This document shows positions 34,301 through 49,300 of a stretch of 64,000 bases of DNA, in pieces. The notes below the pieces were generated by a model that was not told the origin of the DNA, made no database searches, and saw only the letters and a program-made list of their open reading frames with translations. The stretch lies in contig OY727098.1 of the NCBI GenBank assembly GCA_963402885.1, forward strand, positions 13,192,717-13,256,716. The letters are read 5' to 3'. Every line of letters starts with the position of its first letter. The first letter of the stretch is position 1. The DNA comes from Antedon bifida (lineage: Eukaryota; Echinodermata; Crinoidea; Comatulida; Antedonidae). A program made the position numbers and the translations under genes.

Positions 34301-37300
34301 TATTTGTGCTTTTTTTTTGTCTGAATAAAGTAGGCCTATGACTAAATATTTAACGTACCGTAGTTTTAGTGTATTTAATTGAGTTAAGAAAATGTAAGAA
34401 CAAGGTAATATCAATGCGATGGCTTGAATATTACCGTGTATTATGATGTTATTAATTTTTCTTATAATACAAGAAGAGAATGTCACTGAATAGTTATTAA
34501 AGATTAGATTATTTTGAATACAATAAACTGACCTATGACATATGACCCTGTATCACAGCTCTATGATCACAGACAATCCACTCAATTGTTACATGTTCTG
34601 TTATTCAATTATTCATATTTTTTTTGCTTGTATTTTTTATTCACAATTTGTAATTGTTATAGTATCATTACAATAACATTAATCAAGTACAATAACAAAA
34701 ATTGTGATATTAATAATTATATTCATTCATTTTTTTTATTGATGCAAATTGTATTTGCATAACTACTAATTGGGGTTTTAACTAGATTTATTTCACCAGA
34801 CCTACAAATCAAAATACAGAATACCATTGTGATATATCTACTATCTTCGGTATTTTAGGGTTTTGTGAGACTGTAACTCTAATTAATTCTACGCCGCGGT
34901 TTGGTACTGGTGAAACACATTTGAGATGTTTGGACACTAGTGACGAACTTGAAAGCTCCAAGCTCAGGATCAGCCGTGCATATAACAATGGTAATGGACT
35001 GGACTTACCAGCTCCCTCAACGGTCGATAACACAGAAGGGCTTGGAAGCGTAGTGGTACGTTGGGGTGGTGATATCGGAGACAGGGGGGCTGGTGTTTAT
35101 GAATGTTCATCTGTTGGTAGTAGTGATCGTGTACAGACAATCAAGATAGCTGCAAATGGTAAATTACAATTTCAAATAAAATACCACTGTAGGCCTACAT
35201 AATGACAAATAACGTATGAAATAGAAACAAACATTATTGAACCAGTTAGTAACTTTCTTTTAGTAAATCTTATATAACGTAAGCAATATTTTTATTTTTT
35301 CATCAGAACAATAGAATCGTCAAGTTAAGCCGCGATGTTTTATGTACAGATATAATTGTTTATTCAAAGTATTTTAAAAACTAACGGATAATGTACATGA
35401 TTAACAAGATAGGATTTGTATTCTCTTATCAATTACTTTCCAGGGTGTATCGGATGCTCAAAAGTAAACACTTTTCGAAAGTATCTAAAAACCAATTGAG
35501 GCCTACCGGTTTAGTACTGTAGTATTTCCAAGAGTTTGAGATTCATATCTTAATTTTTATGTAGATAGACCTATTTGAAAAGGAAAAACCATACTGTCAT
35601 GGTCATTTTTAAGAAAACAGACAGTTACAATTTATCATAATCTTATAGGCCCTACTGTTTGTATGCCTCTATCATTATCAAACTAATAATCAACCTATTA
35701 ATTGATTACAAAAGTAATAGTACATAATATTTATATAGGAATTCTAATAATATAATAACATAATAAATAATAATAATAAAATAACAAACGATTTTTTTTT
35801 TTAAATAAAAAAAACAACTAAACAATTGTTTTAGTTGAGCTACTGTTAGCAGTTCGAACTTCCGGTACATTGGCAATTGAAATTGAATGTCTGTGACACG
35901 GCGACCTTTAACGGTCTTGTGTATTGTCACAGGTCAACATTTACTTACTTACAGTTATTTAAAAATAGTGATATATATTTCAAATTGATTTCTCAAACAA
36001 TTAGGTACAACCCAATATTTTTAAAAGTGATTCATCAAATGATGCTTATAATGCTAATTTAAAAAATTAGTAAAATCATTATTTTAGTTCGTTTTTTTGG
36101 AAGTGAATTACTTTATTATTGAAACTGCAAAATGACCTATTCAAAGTCTGATTTTATTAATCTTCTTTTTTTCATGTTTTAGAGCAATACATCTCTAATA
36201 ATAAGTACTAACTACTTGCCAATTTTTGGATTTGGTTATTCATCATGACGTAATTTAATTCTAAAGTACATGATTTAGTACATCAATGTATATATTTCTT
36301 GAAATTAGGATATATATTATATCAAGATCCCTAATTGCCCTCTCAAACAATAATCCTATGCTGGTGTACTACTAGTACACTTCCCTTTGTGGTTAAACTA
36401 ATATTCCCTAGTGAAACAAGCTACTGTAAACGGTAGCGGCATTACGAGTTTGTGGTCTCTTTAAACACACCATCTGTATCCGGTAGATATCTGTACCGTG
36501 GTATTAAGATTCATTGACCTTCGTCTGTAACGCACATCGCTGCCAAATATTGTCCAATGGTGTATTGATACCAACTATATCAGGAAACTACAATATCAAT
36601 TGGCACATTATATTTAGTTCAATGTGTAAACAAACTTGTGAAAACAATATGCTCTATATTAATCACAAAATGATATACAAATTAATAATAGTATGACAAA
36701 AAAAGTATTTCAAAGTGAAGAATTGGAAGGGACTGGTGCTATATCTACACTTAGTCAACTCTTTCCATTCTAAACTAGATTATAATAATCTATCAATCGT
36801 AAATAAAGCTCTAGGTATAATTATACTTTAAAAAAATATATTTGGATATACACTTCTAAATTTTCTTATACGTATCAATACATAAAATACAAATTAATAG
36901 TATGATAAACAAGAAATATTTCTTACAAAAAACGCCGCTCGACTTTTTGACTTTTAATTATTGTTCTTTCTTCAGATATAATGATTTTATTATATCAATT
37001 ATTTTTGTTTAACAATCAGTAGTAAACATTTTGTGTAAATATAGTCTGGCCTACTGTACAGAACAAAAATATGATCATAAACTAAACTACAGTATATGTA
37101 GGCCTACATATTCCAGGGTAGGAGCATGGACCTATCTAATTTATAGGTCCATGGTAGGAGCATTAATTACTCCCTAATTTGACCCGGCCCACATGTACTG
37201 CTAGGGATAACGATGCAACATTAAAAGTTAATAGCATACATTGCCTGTTGATATTTTGTATCAATATTAAAATAAAGACAGAATTATGAAAATCTGACTT

Positions 37301-40300
37301 TCGAAAACTGACTAGTTTTCGAGATATAGGGTCCAAAACTAATAAAAAAAATAATCGTTTTTAGCCACGAACGAAGTAAATAAATTGCGCCCTTAGTAGC
37401 CAATTGTATGAACTTTAAGAATTACGGTTTTTAGTCTACAGCTCACTATGTCGGTCGGGTGGTCGGTCGGGTGGTCGGTCGGTCGGTCGGTAAACACTAA
37501 CTTGTATATGGCCTTATCTTGATATCAGTTTCATCTAGCTAAGTCAATTTTTCACAGTATATTCCTTGGGTCCAGAGGAATCGATGTGGTTATGTTTTCA
37601 CGGTGCGCAATCAAAAATTACGCGGTCTACGCACGATTTAACGAAATCACGTTTGTAATCATATCTTCACAAGCATGAATCACAATTAAATAAAATTTGG
37701 TACTCATAAATTTCAGGGCATAAATCATCATATGGCAAAACAATTACGTTATACGAGCACGTAAAATATGACAGGCTACGCACGTGTAAATTAAAAATAT
37801 ATACATTTTTTTAAACATTTTCAACAAATTCTGTTGGTTGGTCGGTCGGTCGGTAAACGCTAACTTGAGCACGCGACTGCAGCCATCTATATGGCCTTTT
37901 TAGTAATATATTTTGTATATCAACATTGTAAAATTCAATAAAATATGATATCACTATGTCGGTCGGGTGGTCGGTAAACACTAACTTGTATATGGCCTTA
38001 TCTTGATATCAGTTTCATCTAGCTAAGTCAATTTTTCACAGTATATTCCTTATGGCCAGAGGAATCGATGTGGTTATGTTTTCACGGTGCGCAATCAAAA
38101 ATTACGCGGTATACGCACGATTTAACGAAATCACGTTTGTAATCATATCTTCACAAGCATAAGAATTAAATAAAATTTGGTACTCATAAATTTCAGGGCA
38201 TAAATCATCATATGACAAAACAATTACGTGCGTAGCGCATGTAACGCATGCGTACGCGCGCTTGTAATCATATCTTCACAAGCATGAATCACAATTAAAT
38301 AAAATTTAGTACTCATAAATTTCAGGGCATAAATCATCATATGGCAAAACAATTACGTGCGTACGCATGTAGCGCATGCGTACGCGCGCTTAAAATGTTT
38401 TAAATTGTCAACAATTATTTTCGATGAAATAAGAGTACGTTTTGGGCAATTTTAACCATATTATACAAAATTGCCATAAGTGCGCAGATTTTGATATGGC
38501 CTCTTTTTGCCCGATTTATGTTTTACAACCTTTCTTTAATAATATCATCATATTTGATTCACTTTTCAACTCGAAATTACGTTATACGAGCACGTAAAAT
38601 ATGACAGGCTACGCACGTGTAACTTATTAAAAATATATAAATGTTTTTAAACATTTTCAACAAATTCGGTTGGTTGGTCGGTCGCTAACTTGAGCACGCG
38701 ACTGCAGCCATCTATATGGCCTTGTTAGTAATATATTTTGTATATCAACATTGTAAAATTCAATAAAATATGATATTACATGTTTATTAAATAAAAAAGA
38801 GTGTTTATTAAACCTAATTCAAGGAATTTCAATATATTATTTTCCCGTGTGTTGAATATACAGTCCTCAGTACATCGTGACTTCACTTTGTGTTGATTCA
38901 CGTCAATTCAACCAATCAAAGGGCGAGAATCCTATGGACCTATCAATTAGTCAAAATACCGAAATATGCCGTAGATAATAAGCGTTCCGCTTGATATTAG
39001 CTTCTGAATGAGTAGTCCTCTGGGGATATAGCTGGCTAAAGCCGCGGCGCGAAAAGTTTCGAATTTAAAAAAGTGAACAATTGAAAGTGACTAACATTAA
39101 CATTTTCCATTGTAAACTAAATTATAATAATTTATCAATCTTAAATAAAGCTCTACTGCCTATATATACTTTAACAAAAAAAATCTATTTAGATATACAC
39201 TTCTTTTTTTAAACGAATCAAATATTAAGGTAACACTAAATCTTTAAAAAATAAGTAATACTAATAATAAGTAATTAAGAACAGACAGATTAGGAAAAAA
39301 ACAATTTCAATATAGGCTAATACTAGTACTGTTTAACCACAGGCCTAGTAGGCTAGACCTAGTACTAGCTCAGTTGGCTGAAAGGCAAAACTTCGAAAGA
39401 CAATTTGAACTTATCTAGGCTAAATATGGCTTTTCCAACGATTCCACGTCTTGTAGAGATGTTCCCATTAATTAATCAAAATCTTACACACGATCGAAAG
39501 CTAATTTAAATGCCTTTTTGATCTAAATTAGTACATATATCTCTCCAGAAATGTACTTTCATCGCGAAAAACCAGTCATCATAAAATTCAAATCGCCGTG
39601 AAAGAACAAAATAGGTGGCGCTGTTGTATTTCAAAAGTAATAGTATAAAACAAACCCAATTTCTTTATATTCTGGTTGCTCATATTTTACATGCGTAATA
39701 TCAGGAAAGAGTTAAAAAATTAACTCTTCCCTGGTAATATGGGACATTTAAATTATGTCATCAATAATGTTTTTATCGGTGTAGGTTTGATTTTTTATTT
39801 TCGTCGTTTTTTATAGGAATTATTTCACCATCAAAATTATCGATGACAGTCAACAAGGGTGATCGTGTCGACATTGTAATGAAGAGGACAGGTCAAACAT
39901 CTGATTCGATCGTCTGGGCACACAATAATGTGCAAATCAGCAGTGATATTAACGTTAGTGGAACAATGCACACATATTCGATTTTGTCAGCAGATGTTGC
40001 AGACTCGGGGATTTATGAGGCATACCCAAACACTAGCCGATCACGAGGCGCATCCACGAGACTTATTGTCAGAGGTAGGTTTACAAGTTTAGACCATAAA
40101 TCATTTGTTTGTTTTTGATAGTAGTTACTATAGTGTATGTTCATCAATTGTCATGTTAAACCATTTATATATCATACGAGACAAACTGTTTTTGTAGACG
40201 AAGTTTGACCATGATTAGATAGATAAATTACGAATTTCAATCTTCCCTGATAGGCCTATGCGCCATGCTTATGTTACTGTTTTCCTAGACGTTAAAACTC

Positions 40301-43300
40301 GACGCAAATTAAAACACTGAGCTCTGTGAACGATCAAACAATCGGGGGTTCCCACACCGGCGAAAAATGTATGATTATTTTGCTGATTGCTAGCGTGCTA
40401 ATCGTAATATCATTTCTGGCCAATCTAGGTGCCATTTATCATAATTTAATTTATCATTAAGTGCGAGAGTAACATTTCCGACCGTCACGTGCTCAAATTT
40501 GAGTTAGCGTTTACCGACTGACCAACCAACCGACCAACATTTATGTTTATCTGTTTCTAACTCCTATTCACCTAACAGGATGTGCATATGGAAAATGGAA
40601 TCCACCGCTTTGTGATCAAATATGTGATAAATGTGCTTATGGTGGCGTCTGTGATTACGTGACAGGGAAATGTATTTGCCCACCTGGATTTCAAGGTGAT
40701 ATGTGCGAGATTGGTGAGTAATTTTAATTTTTAGCAGTATAATTCAGTGTTGTCACTAGAATAGTTGAAATATGATATAGTGACTTCATTTATTAAAAGT
40801 ATTGATAATATGAAGAATTGTAAATGATTATACAAATAATGAATATTAATGAGACTTAAAAAGACTGTTCCATTTTAACGAATGAAAATAATCTCTCTAA
40901 TGTTCTATATTACGAAACATTCATTACTTATAACACGTCTGATAAAGTACAGCTGTTATCTAATTAGCCTTCTTAAAACAAAATCCATTGATTAAATCTT
41001 GAATCTGATTCACTCAGATTCTGGACGCGAAGGAGAGTCACTAGTAAAGGCTTTATATGTTGATTTTTTTTTTCGAATTATTTACTCGTGACAAAATAAT
41101 CTTTAAATTAATAATAAATTACACAAATCTGGTCGTTCATTGGCACTTTATCGATTATCGCTTTATTCGTTGAATGGAAAAAACAACCACCGGAAAATAA
41201 CCAATGCAAAATTACAATGATATACGAAGGTGTGTTAAACTGTGATGTAGGCGTGTAAGTAAAAATTAGGTGTATTTGCAAAATATACATTGATAGTATA
41301 CTTCGTGTTGACAGAATATCAATTTAGAATCCAAAGGCCAAAATGTGTAGAGTGCTACATTAAGACAATTGATATTAGGATACTTTCAAACAACCAGTTT
41401 TGTAATAAATAACTTCATTTTCAGCTTGCAAAACCAATTTTTTCGGAGCCAACTGCAACTACGAATGTCCATCGGACGGGTGTCAAAATCGACAGTTTTG
41501 TCTTCATGATCCCTACGGTTGTTCGTGTGCCAGTGGATGGAAAGGACTGGATTGCGATCAGCGTAAGTAATAATGGAATGAGTCAAAAACAGTCAAGATT
41601 TATAAAAAAAACACCAGTAGGCCTACAGATGTATTACATAAAACTACATTTGTTTAATTCTGTGAATCATCAATTGACGAAATCTGAATTAATAATGTTG
41701 TTTCCGATCCTTCAGCATGCGATGACGGTAGATTTGGACCAGACTGCAACCAAAGCTGTTTAATGTGTTTAAATGGAGCTCAATGTGACAAGCAAAAGGG
41801 TTGTATTTGTACTGATCAATGGACAGGACCATGGTGTGACTCTCCAAGTAAGTACAGTACTGGTACACAAACAAAAACTCAATTTGATTACTGCTTTTTT
41901 TTGCCCGATTCGTTTGCTTAATTTGGTTCACTCACAGTTATTGCGTTCTTTCCGTAGAAATTTCGTTTACTTCTGACGCTGAGATCGTAAATTTTCAAGA
42001 CAATAGAAGAATAGTCCTTAGGTGTTCCTGCCACCTACAATCATCCCAATGCCCACAACTGACAATTAAAGTAAGTCCTTCATTAACTTATCTTTTGTAA
42101 AACCCTGTTAGCCTGTATCATTTAATTTCGCATGTATTTTCAGAAATTTTTTTTATTCGGTATATAAAAATATATTACAAAACGACAGTCAAGGACTGAA
42201 ATGAATTGTATTACAAAATAATTAAAAATTAGTTAAAATTGCTATAAAAATAGAAACATCTTATTAAAATTAGATATCGTACCATAAAATCATAAAACAA
42301 ATGCTCATAACCTACAAAGTGATGCATAGTCCTTCTTTTTGAAAAGCAGACTAGAATATGAATTAATCAGTAAATATTGTTTTACTTTTCTTAGCCACTT
42401 AGTACGAAACTTCATTTTCGTTCTAACCCAACAAATCGTATCTCCGATAACTATATTGAATATGAGTTTACACCTTATGGTATCAATGGAATAATAGAAT
42501 TTGCCTGCGTAGCATCCAACGTGTATGTCAATACAACACTCACGCTTAGAATTAACGTCATTGGTAAGTCACATTAAAAAAAAAAAAGTAACTAAAAATC
42601 AAAAACACTTTAACACAACATGGTGGAAAAAGTGTTTTCCTCAGTCCGTGCACCATGCGACATCTGGATGTGGCTAGTTTACAGCGGCACTTTTTTAGCG
42701 TTATCTTTTTATAATAAAATCTATAAAGCAAAGAAAATATAGTATGCAACGAATAGGTAGTATTCATATTATTAGTAATTATTGAATAGTAGGCCTTTTT
42801 ATTTACGATTTAACAGAAGTTATTTTAGATGTGTTAATCCCCTCATTGACTTTTTAGAGACATATTTGTATTTAAATCAACCGTTTGATTTAACGATAAT
42901 TCGTCAACCAGGTTTACAGAATCTTTAGTTCATTTTCAGGTAAAGATCCTGTAATATCGGAATTCCAAGACAAGGAAAGTAATATTGGACAGGATGCAAG
43001 TTTCACTTGTAAAGGTTCAATTGGCGATATGGATTCAGTTGATAATGTTGTGTTAATTTCACCAAATGGTGTTGAAATTGAATCAGTGCTTGTATACAGT
43101 CATGTATATATGTTTGACATATTTGAAGTAGACAATAGCAAGGCAGGCAACTACACATGTAGGATGACCTCATCCGGTGGTATCACTGAAGATATTGCAG
43201 AACTTCAATGTAAAAGTATGTCAAAAATCATCTATTTTCCTGTAAATTCCCTAACTAATTGAATTTGTTGTCACCATATAATCATCATGATATTGTAGTC

Positions 43301-46300
43301 AGTAGAATTAAAATCTTATAAATCATTAAAAACTTTTAAAAAAACAACAAACGTAAAAAAATAAATTAGACCAAGAACATGGATTCAAAATGGCAAAATT
43401 CAAAGTTGAATTACAGTTGAATCGTCACTGGATTCATCCTTCAGAATGACATTTACATAATTACATAAAAATGAAACTAGACTTAAATAATCTATCTCTA
43501 AAAATAATCTGGCCTGTATACAGTAATTGTTTCCACTTGTAACAACAACAAAATCTGTAAATAAACCCTCGGCTATCAGTAGCACGCTTTAAAGGAGGTT
43601 AAAGGGATTGAACTTGACAAGTGTACTGTAATCTTATTGTTTCTTGGCAATAAATGTGAATGGAATGACATGAATGAAATTACGTCATTTTCGTGGTTAC
43701 GTCACCCATATGTATATTAGGCCTAACGAATATCGTTTTAAGAGCTAGAAATTAGTAATGGTACTTACTTTAATTTACCGAATGTATATTAATAACCATG
43801 TTTTTTGTTCATCAGATCCGCCTACTCCTCTGAAACCACCGATTGTAATCAGAAATGCACAGGGGGTAATGCGCATAAACCTTAACTTTAAAGAACATTC
43901 AGGGGATGGACCAATCAGAGCTGTTATACTTAACTACAAAAGAACTGCATCTTCTACTGCTCAATGGCAAGACGAAGTAATCGACAGTGGATTGCAAAAC
44001 AGCAGTGTTATAGAAATGACAAATGAGTTGCTGGAATATGATACTGAGTATGAGTTTTTTGTTTCTCTAAAAAGACCTGGCCCTGGAGGACAAGGGGTGG
44101 CAGGACCATCGATAAGAATTCGGTTAAGCTGTAAAGGTAACATCAACTATTTTTATGATTACTACCGTATTTATTTGCGAAAAAAAATACAAACCTCCAG
44201 TTTCTTTCTCATCCTTTCTTCGGCAACTTTCTAATATAGAATAACCACCGTAGTTTTCCTTTGAATTTGCATGAATTTATTAATTTAACGGTGCGGTACT
44301 TTTTGAGAAACAATTATACAATGAATCGGTATTTATACCATACCGGTAGTGTATCTATAGTTATGTAATTTTATTCAGATCGTCAAAAATAATTTCAATG
44401 ACGTTAACACCACGCCACTTCGAAATTATAATGATTAAACACTTAAATCATATTTAACTTCAACATTTTTTGATCAAGTGTATTCGATATTTAAATTCAA
44501 TCTTGAATCCTTACTGAAACGGTTAAAAATATAATATGAAGTTCTCGTTTTTATTACATCGCTAAAGCAATCACAAGCGATTGAGGGCTTTTTTACATTT
44601 TGTGCAAGTCACGAATTGCACGTTATTGCAGCTACACGAAATGGATATTGCTAGCATGTGTATTAGTTATGCGGCGAGACACAGCTTATTCCCACACATT
44701 TACATTAATTTGCTTTATTTTTTTGTTTTTAGAGCCACATGAATCCCCTAATTTTGAATTAAAAGCAACAAGCGAAGATACTATCCGTGTAACATGGACA
44801 GTAAGTGTCAATTTAACTTTTGTTACATTGTATTCATATAAATTATCTCAATGGAGATACATAAAAAAAGCGAAAAGCTAAATCAAAAACGTAAAACAGC
44901 CAGAAAAGTTAGCAGAGCTTTCGGGCAACACTAGCCCTTCATCAGTGCAAGTATATATATATATATATATATTAGAATTAATGTTCTTTGCCTACTGTGT
45001 TTATATATATATATTATATATATATATATTTAAGCTGTTTTTTAAAGTTCTATTCCAAAATTGTTTATATCTACTAAGCTATCTTCTTCTTGTTTTCTAC
45101 CGTTACTTTCTCTACCCTCTATTCACCAGCCTTGTGCCTCTTTTGTTTTATTTCTTTTATTCCTGTCCACTCAGGCAGCGATTGCCTGATATATCTTTCT
45201 ATCTTTGCCCGATTACCAGCCCTTCACTTGCACTGATGAAGGGCTAGTGTTGACCGAAAGCTCTGCTAACTTTTCTGGCTGTTTTAAGTAATGATTTAGC
45301 TTTTCGCTTTTTTTGTATCTCCATTGAGATCCAGCCACTGATACCCACAGCATTGTCACTTTTTCTCATTCTCACAGATTTCCTTATCTTATCCTTTCAA
45401 ATTAATTAATTAAATTTCAGTATATCAAATTAAATAATTAAATTTCAGTATATCACCGGGCGGTTTAGAATTAATGTTCTATGCCTAATGTGTTATATGT
45501 ATATTTGAACAATTGTCTTTCAGTACTACTACGTCTCCAATACTTATGTTCCTCCTTCATGCCGTTCTTGTAACACTGTTAAATTTTAAGTTTCCAACGC
45601 CTCCAAAACAAACTTGTATGGTATTGAAGTTGTCGCCAACGTTTACCTTTGTCTGATTTGTCAAACACTTCTGGTGCATGACCTACTACATTTGCTCCAA
45701 ATAACAAATTATTGGGCATTATTGGTTCCAAATCATCCGGCGAATTCTGATTGGTAGTAAGTGGACGACTGTTCAAAATATGTTCTGCTTCGCAAAACAG
45801 AGTACAGATTTAGTGGTTGTTCCTTCAGTACACCGTATAATACCGTTCGTGATGATCTAATTAAACGTTCCCATATACCTAAAAAATGCGATGCCACTGG
45901 AGGGTTAAACTTCCAATCAATGTTGTTTGCTAACATCTTCTCCTGAACTTTATGATGCTCAACACGGTTAAGTGCCTGTTTCGATTCTGTCCCTGCGCCG
46001 ACCAAATTTGTTCCGTTATCTGAAGTAAAGTCTTGAAGCCATAACCACGTCTAGCCAGAAATCTTCTCAATGAATTTATGCACGAATCTGTGGTCAAAGA
46101 GTAGGCTACCTCTAAGTGTACGGCTCTGGTTGTGAAACATGTGAACAATACTCCATATCACTTCAATACTCCATATCGCTTCAATACTGAACTTCCTCGT
46201 TTATCTCAAACTGACCAAAATAGTCGATGCCTGTATGGAAGATGGTCTACTCCCTATGGGAGGGAAGGAAGATCGGCCATCTGCTGTTCTTCGGGTCTTC

Positions 46301-49300
46301 TTTGGTATCTTCTGCAAGTGACACATATTTTCACACATGTTTTCGCAGCTGAAGGAAGCATGACAATTAAAAATTTCTTTCGCACCTCATTGATTAGCTG
46401 ATTCCTTCCGCAGTGGCATGTGGACTTGCGCACCTCCTTTATAATCATCTCTGAGAGTATTTGATGCCTCGGCAAAACAATAGGATGCTTGGCATCATCG
46501 TCTAACTCCGAATTCTTCTCAACTGATTTTCCTTAGAGAAAGCTGTTGGAATTGTCACCTCATTCTCCATACCAGATAAAGCCTGTGTGCGCATTCCTTT
46601 CACCAATCTCGCCGCGGCCGTATATGGTAATCCCATGGTTTTAAACGAAATGGAACCTTTGGTACCGCCAACACCCAACTGAAACATCAACTTCTCAGAA
46701 ATGAAAGATATATTGCTTTCTGGGTCAAGGAATGCGTAAGTCCACCACTTGACGACCGTTTAACTTAACCAAAACTGGCAGCTAAAGCACAATCTGTATT
46801 ATCATCTGCACAATATGCTGATACATTTGCTGTTACGAATGTCTTAGACGAATGCCTACTCCTTTCAGTTTTTCAAATATTGAACATTCCCCCAACCAAC
46901 ACCCTGATTTCTTCCAGTATGGGCAAGAATTCACATTGTGAGATGTTTCTTCTAAGCTTGCGAATGCACCACTCATCGTATCCTTTCTTGTATATTTGGA
47001 TTGATTTCCTTATTTTATTTTAAACGTTGGATTATAAAGAATCCTGGCCTGTGTAGACACACATTCTACTAGGTCTCCAAACGCAACTCGGCGGTTTTGC
47101 TGGATACAGTCGGTTTTGGTGCGCCACCTTTCCCGCATTTTGACAATCATTTGAAGGTTTGTGGTGGCATTAAGTTCGTCCATATATCCCAAATCTACCA
47201 TAACATTTTGGCACTCCAAAAGATGTAATGAAAACCTTAAAAACCCTCTTCTGCCTTGATATCTGAGAAGTTATTGACTCTTTGAAGGTATGATTCTGCC
47301 AATTAAAAACGTATTTCCATACCGCTTTATAATGGCTTGTTTGGCTTTAGTGTAGCCTTTCTCTGGTTCCATGTGCAATCACAAGTTGATTTACCTCCCG
47401 GCCGTGAATTGTTCCAATTCACGGTCGGGGAGAGTGTTTAATACTTTCCTTTCAATCTCATGCTGAAATGCTTGCATAAACCTGTAGTAGTCAGTCAGGC
47501 TCCCCACTGAATGGAGTGAGCTCCCTCTTGGCAAACTAGTGGTCTTCATAAACTGCATGAATGCGTCATGGACTGGGTCTTTGGTGTATGTAGTGGGAGG
47601 TTGTATTAAAGTTAAATATACATATATTATATTTTATATAACCCCTAAATAAATTCCTGTCATTTGATTGGACGATTGTGGGTCACATGGCGTGCAATAG
47701 TACGCACTATTAAACGATCGTTTAATAGTACTTTTTGAAACATTTTTGTGTACGAAAAAAAAAACGTTTCGCGGATGAAAAAAAATCTAGTATACAAATT
47801 ACCCTATAATATGGCTCTGTACTGTGAAATACAACAGCGCCACCTGTCGTCTGGCCTCAGTTTCGTTTCTCTTTTTAAATTTTGTGTACGAAAAAAAAAA
47901 CGTTTCGCGGATGAAAAAAAACCTAGTATACAAATTACTGTGAAATACAACAGCGCCACTTGTCGTCTGGTCTCAGTTTCATTTGTAAACACCACCGCGA
48001 GATATGCAACAGCAGCAGATATTTGTGTACGATTTGGACATATATAATTATGTAATACTTTCATTCAGAAAGGCATTTAAATTAGCCTTAGATCGTTTTT
48101 AGGATTTTGATTCATTAATGGGGACATCCCTACAAGACGTGGAATTGCTGGAAAACCATAATTAGCCTAGATAAGTTCCAATTGTCTGTCGAAGTTTTGC
48201 CTTTCAGCCAAGCTACTGTAGTACTAGGCTACATGGTCTAGCCTAGGCCATGCTAGTATATTAGGCTAGTCCTAGTTTAGGGGTTTTAGCCTTGCTAGGC
48301 CTAAGATTGTTTGGTCGTTTGTTGACATAATTAACACTAAAGTAGGTGTGTTTATAAAATCCATATAAATATAACATTTAATATAATATTAAAAACCAAA
48401 TGTTACTGTTTTCAATCAATGTGAATGAAATGTGGGCCTTTGGCTAGGGCCACCTTACCTTATTTGATTCAAATGACAGGAATCTATTTAGATGTTATAT
48501 AAAACAAATAATGAATGTTTTATATTCGTGTAATGGTACAAATAATGGCATTTGGTGAATGATGAAAGGTTAATATCAACTCGGCGTTGCCTCGTTGATA
48601 TATAACCTTTCATCATTCACCTCATGCCATTACTTGTACCATTACACTCATAAACATTCATTATTTGTATATTTTATATTGCGCTTTAGACTTTCTAGGC
48701 CTAGGATTGCTTGGTGGTTTGTTGACATAATTAAACACTACAATTGGTGTGTTTATAAATCCAAAATATAATATTTAATATATAATATTTAATATAAATA
48801 TATATAATATTTAATAAATACTAAAAAAATGTTACTGTTTCAATCAATGTGAATCAAATGTAGGCCTAGGTCTACCTTTTATTCCATCTGATTCAAATGA
48901 CAGGAATCTATTTAGATGTTACATAAAACAAATAATGAATGTTTTATATTCGTGTAATGGTACAAATAATGGCATTTGGTGGCAGCTGGGTATATATATA
49001 ACCTTTCATCACTCACCTCATGCCATTATTTATACCATTACACTCATAAACATTCATTAATTGTATACTATAACAATTGGATAATTGGATAAAAAAAAAC
49101 TCTGTTTTATAATGAGCTAAGTGAAGAATTAGCACCAGCTTCGTTTTAAAATTTCCCATTAGAAAATATGTTCACTAATTTAATGGCTTCCAGTATTACT
49201 TAAATCTTTTATTTTGATTAAAGGTCTGGACCTGTTATGTTTGTGCATTGCCGCGACTGAACGACTCTTTTTTCAGAATGATTCCTCGCTAACCAATTCC

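Larger units (their letters stand above)
35159..39816 (+). other. Gene B intron 2 (4.7 kb), repeat-rich
   Basis: Holds a 37-bp word copy, a GGTCGG repeat complex (37446-38766), a 38875-39060 repeat and a small palindrome near the exon 3 acceptor. 35200-36900 is AT-rich with nothing identifiable. Confidence 0.6.

Noticed and set aside
47748..48064. Open frames on both strands
   Set aside because: They fall inside a direct duplication and mirror its two copies.
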